A stretch of 35,027 nt of DNA from a virus. Below are positions 24,237 to 31,667 of this stretch, piece after piece (the stretch's first letter is position 1; every line of letters begins with the position of its first letter). The notes under the pieces are model-generated. The model was given only the letters and a program-made list of their open reading frames with translations. It ran no database searches and had not been told where the DNA came from. Made by a program: the position numbers and the translations under genes. Where the stretch lies: the IMG/VR virus record IMGVR_UViG_3300042544_004275, positions 1 to 35,027 of that record; one strand, 5' to 3'.

Positions 24237-25043
24237 TCATGCAGCCAGTTTTTTGGCGCGGGCGGTGTAGAATTTCGTGAGGCCGCGGGCGTCGATGGCT
24301 TGGAAGAACCACTTCATGCGGCTCATTCCGATCCCGGTGTCCTCCGGGCGGTTGCGGACGGCGGCGGCGGATTCGGCAGCGTCAAACAGGCGGGCCATCA
24401 GCCGCACCCAGTTGGTGATCTTCTCGGGGCAGGTGGTTCCCGAGTGGTGCCGGACTTCGAGCGTCTGGTGGCGGAAGTAGGAATGAATGTTCAGCTTCCG
24501 GTAGCGGCAGGGATAGAGCGCCTTCATTTCCTCGATGCTGCGGCAGGCGTCGATCTTGCCGAACATCCGGGAGCATTGGCCGCGGTGGTCGCCCGCCCCG
24601 ATGGGCTCGTGGGCCAGGTTGGTCTGGCAGTATTGGTTGGCGTTGCCCCGGCGGGAGGCAGGCTGGAAGGTGTCGAGCACGTCCTCGAACTTCAGCCACA
24701 TCTTGAAGAGGTTCTTGATGCCCTTGAGGCTCATGCTGCGGGCGTCGAAGTGGACGTGGAATCCGCAGCGCTTGTCCACCTTGGCGCCGGCGGCTTCGAG
24801 TGCGGCGGCGGCGACCCGGACTTCCTCCAGACCGGCTTCGCCTTCGAGGACCGGGGAGACCAGTTCGTATCCGCATGACCCGTCGCTCACGATCTTCCAG
24901 TGGGGAGTGGCCCGGTGGGTGTATCCCTCGAACTCGGCATTGATGCCGGCGGTCCGGAGGCTCATCAGGACTTGCTCGGTGGTGACGGTGGAGAGGAACT
25001 CGATTTCGACTCCGAAGCGGCGGGACATCAGTGGCGTTGTCAT
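24237..25043 (-). CDS. Amidoligase family protein (ATP-grasp-like COOH-NH2 ligase)
   Basis: 268 residues from the ATG at 25043; an ATG at 25052 adds three, and far upstream starts would run through regulatory sequence. GVEIEF (11-16), CGFHVHFD (93-100) and RYRKLNIHSYF followed by TLEVRHHSGT carry the acidic, histidine and arginine motifs of the amidoligase_2 family, glutamine-synthetase-fold ligases predicted to form amide or isopeptide bonds. Phage and plasmid members have been suggested to modify peptides or proteins. It is the first gene of the minus-strand island. The substrate is unknown. Confidence 0.75.
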   Translation of the reverse strand: MTTPLMSRRFGVEIEFLSTVTTEQVLMSLRTAGINAEFEGYTHRATPHWKIVSDGSCGYELVSPVLEGEAGLEEVRVAAAALEAAGAKVDKRCGFHVHFDARSMSLKGIKNLFKMWLKFEDVLDTFQPASRRGNANQYCQTNLAHEPIGAGDHRGQCSRMFGKIDACRSIEEMKALYPCRYRKLNIHSYFRHQTLEVRHHSGTTCPEKITNWVRLMARLFDAAESAAAVRNRPEDTGIGMSRMKWFFQAIDARGLTKFYTARAKKLAA

Positions 25044-25118
25044 GTCTATCATCTGCCAGATCGGCACCACCTGTCCATGGCTTTCTGTCCCCACTAACAA
25101 AAAGACGAAAGCCGCGTG

Positions 25119-25155
25119 ATTGGCACGCATCGTGTCACTCAGGCACCGTGCCAAT
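25119..25155. promoter_or_regulatory. 9-bp perfect inverted repeat ATTGGCACG/CGTGCCAAT
   Basis: The arms lie at 25119-25127 and 25147-25155, separated by 19 bp, giving a centre-to-centre distance of 28 bp (nearly three helical turns). The site is in the 198-bp gap between the divergent amidoligase gene and the plus-strand gene at 25242. A binding site for a dimeric regulator is more likely than a terminator, because the spacer is long. Regulator unknown. Confidence 0.5.
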
Positions 25156-25182
25156 GTGTTGTTTTTCGGATATGTGATAACT

Positions 25183-25241
25183 CCGACAGAAAGACGAAAA
25201 AAGACATGGACAGTGGTTGTGGGACTGGCAGATGAGGGACG
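25183..25241 (+). repeat. 59-nt bipartite leader repeat, copy 1
   Basis: A 29-nt block (25183-25211, starting CCGACAGAAAGACG) and a 15-nt block (GGCAGATGAGGGACG, 25227-25241) flank a 15-nt variable stretch. Both blocks recur exactly at 26932-26990 with the same spacing. Copy 1 ends immediately before the ATG at 25242. AGGGACG could be a ribosome-binding site. A partial relative (ACAAAAAGACGAAA) lies at 25097-25110 upstream of the amidoligase. Confidence 0.75.
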
Positions 25242-25460
25242 ATGAAAGGGACTGCCCGCACCGGAAATGACACTGCATACGTCACCGGAATGTTGGTCCT
25301 GATCCGCCCCGAGTGGGATGGAGACGACACGCTCCATGTGATCGCCGAATGGAACGGCGACCGCGGATTCATCCGGCCTGTCGAATGGCCGCACGGTCGG
25401 ATCATCCCGACCGAACTCGTCACCGCCGAAATGATCCAACCCGCAACCATCAACCCCTGA
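25242..25460 (+). CDS. Small hypothetical protein behind repeat copy 1
   Basis: 72 residues (starts MKGTARTGNDTAYVTGMLVL). It is strand-rich with a central RPEWDGDDTLHVIAEWNGD, and no family is recognised. The 59-nt repeat ends directly at its ATG, which supports this start. The next small gene begins 7 nt after its stop. A small phage accessory protein of unknown role. Confidence 0.6.
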   Translation: MKGTARTGNDTAYVTGMLVLIRPEWDGDDTLHVIAEWNGDRGFIRPVEWPHGRIIPTELVTAEMIQPATINP

Positions 25461-25467
25461 AACCACC

Positions 25468-25635
25468 ATGTACACCGCCGCAGAAATCGACGCCATGACC
25501 ATCGAGGAGATCGAACAAGTCGCCGAACTCCTCACCGATGAAGCCCGCGAGGAATGGGCTGCCGCCGGATATTCCGGCGAGGCCTACTCAAATCTCGGGA
25601 TGAACGACGCCGAGAAATTCATCAACTCCCGCTGA
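25468..25635 (+). CDS. Small acidic hypothetical protein
   Basis: 55 residues, starting MYTAAEIDAMTIEEIEQVAE and ending INSR. It is helical and strongly acidic. The CA-rich leader tgaaaccaccATG matches neighbouring genes. Nothing in it identifies a function; tight spacing to both neighbours and phage-like context support it as real. Confidence 0.55.
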   Translation: MYTAAEIDAMTIEEIEQVAELLTDEAREEWAAAGYSGEAYSNLGMNDAEKFINSR

Positions 25636-25662
25636 ACTAACCAACCCCAACCAACCACCACC

Positions 25663-25953
25663 ATGGACATTGAATACATCAAGCAACACCGCCGCCTGAC
25701 TCTCGAATACGGACGCGGCGAAACCTACTGCTCCAACAAGCCGACACTCTACGGGCACTCGACCTACGGCCGCAGCTCGGTGCTCGCCGGCCGCCCGCGC
25801 CGGGTGTTCCTCGAAAGCTGGGACGATCTGGACACCGCCCGCGCCGAACTCAAGGCCGCGAGGATCCGCTATGCCGACCTCTGCGAGACAGGCGGCTCCA
25901 CCCACATCCCGGTGGACGTCATCACCGCCGGACTGCCCGACGACGAGAACTGA
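25663..25953 (+). CDS. Hypothetical phage protein
   Basis: 96 residues (starts MDIEYIKQHRRLTLEYGRGE). It has an N-terminal strand/charged segment, a Gly/Arg-rich centre (GRSSVLAGRPRRVFLE) and a C-terminal helical and strand part. No family recognised. The leader is the clearest CA-rich example (aaccaaccaccaccATG) and lacks a Shine-Dalgarno sequence. Confidence 0.6.
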   Translation: MDIEYIKQHRRLTLEYGRGETYCSNKPTLYGHSTYGRSSVLAGRPRRVFLESWDDLDTARAELKAARIRYADLCETGGSTHIPVDVITAGLPDDEN

Positions 25954-25974
25954 ACCAACAGCACACGAGATCCC

Positions 25975-26673
25975 ATGAGCAATCAAAACGACATCCTCGA
26001 CAAGATCCGCAAACTGCTCCGCCTGGCCGACAGGTCGCGGGGTGCCACCGAGAACGAGGCCAAGGTGGCGCTGGCCAAGGCCCAGGAACTCATGACCCGC
26101 CACAACATCGACTCCGCCCTGCTCCGCATGGAGCGCGGCGAGTCCGGCGATTCGTTCGCCGTGGACAAGGGCAAGGTCGATCTGCCGAAGACCCTCAACC
26201 CGGCCGACCTGATGATCCTCTCGCTGCTCCAGCAGCATTTCAACGTGAAGACCATCCTGATGCCCACGGGGCGCGGGACTCCGGTGGACATCATCGGGGC
26301 ACCCGCCGACATCGACTTCGCGATCTTCGCGTTCAACTTCCTGCGGCAGACCTTCTTCCGCTGTTGGAACGAGTTCAAGACCACGCGGACCAACCCGGAC
26401 AAGGCATCCTACTACCGGGGCCTGCGCGACGGGCTCAACGCCGAACTCAAGGCAGCCAAGGAACGCGCCGAGCAATCCTACGCCGCCGACCAGCGGCAGG
26501 CATACGGGCTGGTCGTCGTGGACCAGCAGGCGGCGATCACCCGCTACGTCGAGGACCACTACGGCAAGCTCCGCAACCGCGCCCAACGCCGCCGCCGCGT
26601 CGATTCCGGCAGCTACTTCGCCGGGGAACAGAAAGGCCGCACCATTCGGATCAACCGCCCGCTTCCACAATGA
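25975..26673 (+). CDS. DUF2786 family protein
   Basis: 232 residues. The N-terminal 50 residues (ILDKIRKLLRLADRSRGATE, NEAKVALAKAQELMTRHNID) are the DUF2786 signature found in phages, plasmids and some chromosomal proteins. The middle is mixed and the C-terminus basic (NRAQRRRRVDSG, GRTIRINRPL). The family's biochemical role is not established to my knowledge. The stop overlaps the next ATG by 4 nt. Confidence 0.75.
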   Translation: MSNQNDILDKIRKLLRLADRSRGATENEAKVALAKAQELMTRHNIDSALLRMERGESGDSFAVDKGKVDLPKTLNPADLMILSLLQQHFNVKTILMPTGRGTPVDIIGAPADIDFAIFAFNFLRQTFFRCWNEFKTTRTNPDKASYYRGLRDGLNAELKAAKERAEQSYAADQRQAYGLVVVDQQAAITRYVEDHYGKLRNRAQRRRRVDSGSYFAGEQKGRTIRINRPLPQ

Positions 26674-26924
26674 AAGCCATGAGCAGAATCGAAGCCGCCC
26701 TGAAAGCCGTCCAAGTGGCGCACGCCGTTGCCGAAGTGATCCGCAATGCCGGCGAAATCCCGAGCGGCCACCTCTATGCCCGAGTCATGGGCGTCATGGA
26801 CCTCCGCCAATACGAGCAGGTCATCGACCTCCTCGTGGATGCGCGACTCGTCGAGCGCATGCCCTCGCACATCCTCCGCTGGGTCGGGCCAGCGACCAAC
26901 CCGCAACCTAACATACCATCATGA
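26670..26924 (+). CDS. Small hypothetical protein
   Basis: 84 residues. The ATG at 26670 overlaps the DUF2786 stop; a second ATG at 26679 is possible. The sequence is helical (RIEAALKAVQVAHAVAEVIR) with a winged-helix-like second half (SGHLYARVMGVMDLRQYEQV). A small DNA-binding domain is conceivable but not shown. The stop lies 7 nt before repeat copy 2. Confidence 0.55.
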   Translation: MKAMSRIEAALKAVQVAHAVAEVIRNAGEIPSGHLYARVMGVMDLRQYEQVIDLLVDARLVERMPSHILRWVGPATNPQPNIPS

Positions 26925-26931
26925 AAACCCG

Positions 26932-26990
26932 CCGACAGAAAGACGAAAAAAGACATGGACGTGCCCGATCAGACGGGCAGATGAGGGACG
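26932..26990 (+). repeat. 59-nt bipartite leader repeat, copy 2
   Basis: The same 29-nt block (26932-26960) and 15-nt block (26976-26990) as copy 1, with a different 15-nt middle. Here the middle plus the following bases form a hairpin, GCCCG-atcaga-CGGGC (26963-26978); copy 1 has no equivalent stem. The element ends 2 nt before the ATG at 26993, so position relative to a start codon is conserved in both copies. Confidence 0.75.
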
Positions 26991-26992
26991 CT

Positions 26993-27232
26993 ATGACAAC
27001 AGCATCCCTGCCTAACAATCACTACACCAAGGCGATGCTCCGCGGCATCCGCAGTCTGGAACAGAACGGCTTCACCGTCCGGCGCATCCTGCCGGTCGAT
27101 CCGATGGCCGGCATCCACGCCCGCGAGTTCCGCGCCGACTTCGCCAAGCAAACCCAAACCGGACTGCTGGCGTTCAGCGTCCGCATCGACACCGACGGCA
27201 ACGTCACCAACCCCAACCAATACAACGCATGA
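26993..27232 (+). CDS. Small hypothetical protein behind repeat copy 2
   Basis: 79 residues. The ATG at 26993 is preferred over an in-frame start near 26921 because the repeat ends 2 nt before it, exactly as copy 1 does at its gene. It contains YTKAMLRGIRSLEQNGFTVR and strand-rich AREFRADFAKQTQTG. No family recognised. The stop overlaps the next ATG by 4 nt. Confidence 0.55.
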   Translation: MTTASLPNNHYTKAMLRGIRSLEQNGFTVRRILPVDPMAGIHAREFRADFAKQTQTGLLAFSVRIDTDGNVTNPNQYNA

Positions 27233-27468
27233 ATCACATGACTGCCAGCCAGGCTCGTGAATGGATGATTTCCCATTGGGATGCCGATGAGGTCGGAACC
27301 GACCTCGATACCGACATTCTGGATGAAGCCCACCTTGCCATTTTCGGGAGCTATCCACGCGAGGACGAAGATGCCTTTGGCAATCTCAAGAATCACCTGC
27401 TGCCGACTCTCACCGCAGAGGAGACGGCGGAAATCGAAACCAACACCAACCAAATCCCAACCCACTGA
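27229..27468 (+). CDS. Small acidic hypothetical protein
   Basis: 79 residues, starting MNHMTASQAREWMISHWDAD. It is acidic and helical, with DVGTDLDTD-like turns and a C-terminal Asn/Thr-rich tail. No function recognised. Coupled by a 4-nt overlap to the preceding gene, and 4 nt before the following start. Confidence 0.5.
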   Translation: MNHMTASQAREWMISHWDADEVGTDLDTDILDEAHLAIFGSYPREDEDAFGNLKNHLLPTLTAEETAEIETNTNQIPTH

Positions 27469-27472
27469 AACC

Positions 27473-27991
27473 ATGAATAAGCTCTATTGGATCGTCTGCG
27501 ACGACAAGGACCACAACGTATTCGAAGGCCGCTATCAGGGCCGCACCCGAGGCGAGGCATTGAAGTTCCTCAAGCAAGCCATCGGGCGCAAGACCCTCAA
27601 CGGACTGGTCTTCACCATCACCGAAATCCCGGTGCCGCTAATCCGCGAGATCGTCGCGGAAATCCTCGCCGCTGGCGACGGCAACAACGCCACGCCCGCG
27701 GCAAACGTCGTGCCGCTCACCCGGCACGAGTCCGAGGCCAGCCCGGGACGCTACGACGCGTTCGCCGACGCGGCTGAGCCCGAACCAACGCCAGCGGAGG
27801 CCACGCCACCCGAGGCGAAGGCATCCAAGCCCGCCAAGAAAGTCGGCAACCCAGGCAAGGGTGATGATCACTGGTCCAAGGTCCGGGCCCACTGGCTCGA
27901 ATGCCGCAGCGTGAAGCAAACGGCGGAGCACTTCGGCCTGTCGCCCAACTCGGTCAAAACCCGCGCCCGCCGCGAGGGCTGGGGCAAGTGA
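27473..27991 (+). CDS. Protein with C-terminal helix-turn-helix
   Basis: 172 residues from the ATG at 27473. The N-terminus (KLYWIVCDDKDHNVFEGRYQ) is strand-rich, and an Ala/Pro/Glu linker covers about 98-125. Residues about 130-172 (HWSKVRAHWLECRSVKQTAE, HFGLSPNSVKTRARREGWG) form a homeodomain-like HTH of the kind seen in phage regulators and some terminase small subunits. Because another small-terminase candidate lies next to the large subunit, a regulator is the likelier role here. Confidence 0.6.
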   Translation: MNKLYWIVCDDKDHNVFEGRYQGRTRGEALKFLKQAIGRKTLNGLVFTITEIPVPLIREIVAEILAAGDGNNATPAANVVPLTRHESEASPGRYDAFADAAEPEPTPAEATPPEAKASKPAKKVGNPGKGDDHWSKVRAHWLECRSVKQTAEHFGLSPNSVKTRARREGWGK

Positions 27992-27996
27992 AGCCG

Positions 27997-28236
27997 ATGA
28001 ATGTCGAAGTCACACGGTATCGCAAACCGGGCGGCTACCTCACGCGCTACTGGTCGGTGCTGGTGAATGGCGAACTGCTCGCCGTCACCCTCTACCGCAA
28101 GGGCGCTGAGGCCGTCGCCCGGGCCATCACCAACCCGATCCCCACGAACCATGCCACGATCCTTGAAGATTCTGCCAACCCCGCCGCCACGCCCCGCAAG
28201 CCCACCGCTGGCGTGGCGACCTACCGGACCCGATGA
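27997..28236 (+). CDS. Small hypothetical protein
   Basis: 79 residues from the ATG at 27997; a GTG at 27988 overlapping the previous stop is an alternative. It has an N-terminal strand region (VEVTRYRKPGGYLTRYWSVL, VNGELLAVTLYRKGAEAV) and a disordered tail. The last 86 nt overlap the AAA+ gene in another frame, so one of the two boundaries may be wrong. Confidence 0.5.
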   Translation: MNVEVTRYRKPGGYLTRYWSVLVNGELLAVTLYRKGAEAVARAITNPIPTNHATILEDSANPAATPRKPTAGVATYRTR

Positions 28237-28819
28237 CCTCTGCGGTCCAGCCGCAACCGTCGCCGCCCGCCTCGTCGCCAAGGCCCGCAAGCTCCACGCC
28301 AACCCGGCGGTGCCGGTCAAACTCCTGCTCTACGGCCCGCCAGGTGTCGGGAAAACCAGCATCGCCGACATGGTGGCCGACGCCCTGTCCGGCACCCGTT
28401 TCGCCGTCGAGGAGTTCAACGGCAAGCTGGTGACCGTCGAAACCGTGAAGCAGTGGATGGGCACGCTCGGTGTCTGCTCCCTTTTCGGCGTCTATTCGGT
28501 CAAGATCATCAACGAGATGGACCGCTGCACCAGGGACGCGCAGGACCTGCTCCTTAGTTACCTCGACCGCCTGCCACCGGGCCGCGCCGTGATCGGCACC
28601 AGCAACCTGCAACTCGACCTGCTCACCGAGCGGTTCCAGACCCGCTTCCAGTCGATCAAGCTCGCGGCACCCTCGACCGAGGACATCGCCGCCCTGTTGC
28701 GTCGCCATTGGCCGGTCGATGAACCGACCTCGTTGCGTATCGCGGTCGGCAGCGGCGGATGCGTCCGGGCCGCGCTCGCCGATCTGGAATCCTGGCTCGA
28801 CGCGGAGGGACTGTCATGA
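28151..28819 (+). CDS. AAA+ ATPase, clamp-loader-like
   Basis: 222 residues from the ATG at 28151. Walker A YGPPGVGKTS (61-70), a Walker B-like VKIINEMDR (117-125), sensor-1 GTSN (149-152) and LTERFQTRFQ (158-167) match AAA+ proteins of the RFC/clamp-loader and RuvB kind. The Walker B Asp position reads Asn, which may reduce hydrolysis. Phages use such ATPases in replication or late transcription; the exact role is unclear. The Pro-rich first 25 residues may be dispensable. The stop overlaps the next ATG. Confidence 0.7.
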   Translation: MPRSLKILPTPPPRPASPPLAWRPTGPDDLCGPAATVAARLVAKARKLHANPAVPVKLLLYGPPGVGKTSIADMVADALSGTRFAVEEFNGKLVTVETVKQWMGTLGVCSLFGVYSVKIINEMDRCTRDAQDLLLSYLDRLPPGRAVIGTSNLQLDLLTERFQTRFQSIKLAAPSTEDIAALLRRHWPVDEPTSLRIAVGSGGCVRAALADLESWLDAEGLS

Positions 28820-29061
28820 AGGCGCGCATCCACCGGATCACCTTTGACCGCGACGGCCGCATGTCCCGTGCCGTGTTCCGCTATCGGGCACCCGGCATGC
28901 GCCGCGAAACGCCTGTCACCGTGGAATGGCGTGATGTGGCCGGCAGTCGGGAATGGTTTGCCCTCGGATGGTGCCCGCCGGATGCGTGGCGATGCATCCT
29001 GCCGCTGCTGGCGCAGGTCAGCCATGCCGTTGACACCATCCGAACCGGCGATGACGGATGA
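28816..29061 (+). CDS. Small hypothetical protein
   Basis: 81 residues (starts MKARIHRITFDRDGRMSRAV). A strand-rich body with EWRDVAGSREWFALGWCPP and a helical end (LPLLAQVSHAVDTIRT). No family recognised. It overlaps the AAA+ gene by 4 nt and the ParB-like gene by 11 nt, placing it in the same transcript. Confidence 0.55.
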   Translation: MKARIHRITFDRDGRMSRAVFRYRAPGMRRETPVTVEWRDVAGSREWFALGWCPPDAWRCILPLLAQVSHAVDTIRTGDDG

Positions 29062-29707
29062 TTCACCCAAGGCCCGCACCCTCGCCAATGGCATCGAAGT
29101 CTGGTGCAGCTTCGACAAGCTCGTGCCGGTGGACGAACTGAAGCCCAACCCGCGCAACCCCAACACGCACCCGCAACGCCAGATCGAGCTTCTGGCCAAG
29201 AACATCCGCTACTTCGGATGGCGGCAGACGATCACGGTGTCCCGGCAGAGCGGGCTGATCGTTTCCGGCCACGGCCGCCTGATGGCCGCCAAGTACCTCG
29301 GCGTTGAGGTCGTACCGGTGGACTATCAGGATTTCGCCAGCGAGAACGACGAGCTTGCCGTGCTGGTCGCCGACAACCGTTTGGCGGAACTCTCGACCGT
29401 GGACCTCAACGAGCTGGAGAAGATCGCCAGCGAGTGGAAGGCCACCGACTTCGACACCATCCTTGCCGGTTTCGAGCCGGCCGACCTCGACAGCCTGCTC
29501 CATCCGGGCGGCGATGATGAAGATGAGGATGACGATGACCGCCACGACAAGGAACTCGACAAGAGCGACGTCACGGTGGCGGTCGGACTCTATCGGTTCC
29601 GCATCACCCAGGACGAGTTCATCGCGTGGTGCGACCGCGTGAAGCAGGACGCCGGTTTCGACAAGGAAAGCGTGCTCAACGAAATCCGCAGCCGCCTCGG
29701 ACTATGA
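29051..29707 (+). CDS. ParB/Srx-fold protein with acidic linker
   Basis: 218 residues from the ATG at 29051. PNPRNPNTHPQRQIELLAKN, FGWRQTITVSRQSGLIVSGH and GRLMAAKYLG are the ParB N-terminal domain (about 30-90) common in phages beside DNA methyltransferases. After it come ADNRLAEL and a very acidic run at about 152-164. ParB-like domains can bind or hydrolyse nucleotides. It is followed at once (4-nt overlap) by a ParB-methyltransferase fusion, so the two probably act together. Confidence 0.75.
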   Translation: MTDDSPKARTLANGIEVWCSFDKLVPVDELKPNPRNPNTHPQRQIELLAKNIRYFGWRQTITVSRQSGLIVSGHGRLMAAKYLGVEVVPVDYQDFASENDELAVLVADNRLAELSTVDLNELEKIASEWKATDFDTILAGFEPADLDSLLHPGGDDEDEDDDDRHDKELDKSDVTVAVGLYRFRITQDEFIAWCDRVKQDAGFDKESVLNEIRSRLGL

Positions 29708-31218
29708 ACATCACCCTCGAACCCATCGACGCCATCAAACCATCGACCTACAACCCAAGGTCGGCGGTCCCCGAGCGTCTCGACCTGATCGAACTGTCGC
29801 TCCGCAAGCTCGGCTTCATCGCCCCGATCTTCGCCGATGCGGACGGCGAGATCCTGTCCGGCCACCAGCGCCACCTCGTCGCCGAGCGGATGAAGGCGAC
29901 ACATGTGCCGGTTTTCCGCACCAAGGCGCTCGACCTCGACCAGCGCAAGGCGCTCAACATCGTCTTCAACCGGGCGACCAACGACTTCGATTTCCACCAC
30001 ACTCCCGGCAAGGTCACCAGCGAGCTGCAAGCCCTGGACATCCAGGCGCTTGCCGACCGCATTCCCGACAAGGAGGTCAGCGGCGATGGTTTCCTGCGCT
30101 GCCTCAAGCCCGCGGAAGTAGCCGTGAAGGATCTCTGCCGGGTGAACGCGGGCCGCTGGATCCAGTATGCCCGCAACCTCGCCCGCACGCTGCACCGTCA
30201 CGGCATCCTCATGCCCATCGTCTGCCGCGAGGACCTGACCGTCATCAACGGTATCGGGCGGCTTGAAATGCTCGCCGAGAAGGGAGCCGCGTTCGCGCCG
30301 GTCGTGTTTGTCACCGAAGAGGAAGCGGAATTCGCCCGGGCCATGATGAACCTGCTGTCGATGGATTTCGACATCCACACGCGCTATGCCGACATGCTGC
30401 GCTTCAATTCATTCCGCCGCGCACGCCGCGTGAGGCGCGAGCTTGGCAACGGCTTCATCTTCGCCACGCATGGCGCGAAGCCGTGCAAGGACTTCGACAT
30501 TTCCAAGGCGGCGGATCGTGTCCGGTGGACCAAGGAACACGGCACGACCATCCTCGACTTCGGGGCCGGCCACCTGACCGAAACCTTCCTCCTGCGCCAG
30601 GCCGGTATCGACTGCACGCCGTTCGAGCCCTACCGCCTCGGACCAGGGGGCATCAACAAAGCGGAAAGCGTGGAACTCACCCGCGCATTCCTCGCCGAAG
30701 TGGCAGCGGGCAAGGAGTGGACAAGCATCTTCATCGCGAGCGTACTGAACTCCGTGCCGTTCCGCGAGGACCGCGAGCACATCGCCTGCCTGTGCGCCGC
30801 CCTGTGCAAGCCGTTCACCAAGGTCTATGCCTGCGCATCGTCGGCAGGTGAATCCGGCTGGCGGCAGGTCAATGGCAAGGCGTTCATGAATGAATCGAAC
30901 GCCGGCAACATCGCGTTCCGGCTCGACTACGAACCGGGCATCCGCATCGGCGACTTTCAGGACAAGCCCAAGGTCCAGAAGTATCACACGGTCGCCGAGT
31001 TCAAGGACCTCTTCGGCCAGTTCTTCCGCTCGGTGAAGGTCGAGGAGTTCTCCAACAACATCAACGCGGCCTGCGCGTCGGCACGCCCGGTCGATCCGGC
31101 CAGACTTCGCGCCGCCATCGAATTTGAATTCAACCTGCCCTATCCTGACGGCACCCGCATGGATCTCGCGCAATGCGCCATGGACTCTTTCGCTCAACGT
31201 CTTCAGATTACCCTATGA
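29704..31218 (+). CDS. ParB-like domain fused to SAM-methyltransferase-fold domain
   Basis: 504 residues. N-terminal ParB-type domain (about 1-75: PIDAIKPSTYNPRSAVPERL, GEILSGHQRHLVAERMKA), a second partner-like region (about 130-220, with HGILMPIVCREDLTVINGIG resembling another ParB box), then a Rossmann methyltransferase: motif I ILDFGAGHLTETFLLRQAG (about 279-297), FEPYRLG, and IASVLNSVPF near 344. The Asp/Asn-Pro-Pro-Tyr/Trp motif of amino-methyltransferases is absent, so the acceptor is not evident. Probably part of a DNA-modification module with its neighbours; the last 4 nt overlap the HAD gene. Confidence 0.65.
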   Translation: MNITLEPIDAIKPSTYNPRSAVPERLDLIELSLRKLGFIAPIFADADGEILSGHQRHLVAERMKATHVPVFRTKALDLDQRKALNIVFNRATNDFDFHHTPGKVTSELQALDIQALADRIPDKEVSGDGFLRCLKPAEVAVKDLCRVNAGRWIQYARNLARTLHRHGILMPIVCREDLTVINGIGRLEMLAEKGAAFAPVVFVTEEEAEFARAMMNLLSMDFDIHTRYADMLRFNSFRRARRVRRELGNGFIFATHGAKPCKDFDISKAADRVRWTKEHGTTILDFGAGHLTETFLLRQAGIDCTPFEPYRLGPGGINKAESVELTRAFLAEVAAGKEWTSIFIASVLNSVPFREDREHIACLCAALCKPFTKVYACASSAGESGWRQVNGKAFMNESNAGNIAFRLDYEPGIRIGDFQDKPKVQKYHTVAEFKDLFGQFFRSVKVEEFSNNINAACASARPVDPARLRAAIEFEFNLPYPDGTRMDLAQCAMDSFAQRLQITL

Positions 31219-31667
31219 TCATCCTGCTCGACCTCAACTACACGCTGGTGGCCAACAATCCGGCTCGCGGCGCCACGCCCGAGCGCATGGAGAAGCGGCT
31301 CGCCAACGAGCAATACCGGCAATGGCTGGTGGAACTCGTGCGTCCTCACACGGTCGTGCTCATCACCGCACGCCCCGTGGCCTGGATGATGAAGACGCTC
31401 GACCGCATCGAGGAACAGACCGGCTGGCGACCGCAGGACGCGTGCTTCGCTCCCCGCGGCTGGTGGAATCCCCCGGCGATCAAAGAGCATCTGCTCAAGA
31501 AGGACGTTTTCCCGATCCACGGCGAGGATGCCCGCTACATCGCCATCGAGAGCAACCCGCGGACCCGCGAGATGTATGCGCGGTTCGAGATCCCGTGTTT
31601 CTGGGTGACGGAGGAAGGCACCTGTCTGACCGAGGGCACGCGAATCGTGAAGCGGCTGCCGCGTTGA
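31215..31667 (+). CDS. HAD-like hydrolase fold protein with atypical motif I
   Basis: 150 residues. Motif I reads LLDLNYT (4-10): the nucleophile Asp6 is present but the usual second Asp is Asn8. LITARPV is motif II. The usual motif IV pair of acids is replaced by AIESNPRT. Such changes suggest altered or lost phosphatase activity. It lies between the methyltransferase fusion and the CmoA-like gene (overlap 4 nt upstream, 16 nt downstream gap), so it may process a modification precursor; this is inference. Confidence 0.65.
   Translation: MIILLDLNYTLVANNPARGATPERMEKRLANEQYRQWLVELVRPHTVVLITARPVAWMMKTLDRIEEQTGWRPQDACFAPRGWWNPPAIKEHLLKKDVFPIHGEDARYIAIESNPRTREMYARFEIPCFWVTEEGTCLTEGTRIVKRLPR

Noticed and set aside
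25044-25535. N-terminal extension of the amidoligase frame to 25535
   Set aside because: It would cross the dyad, the 59-nt repeat and a plus-strand gene; the family's conserved start is near the ATG at 25043.
25588-26670. 360-residue minus-strand open frame
   Set aside because: It runs antisense to the DUF2786 gene and its neighbours; composition is Val/Gly/His-rich as expected for a shadow frame.
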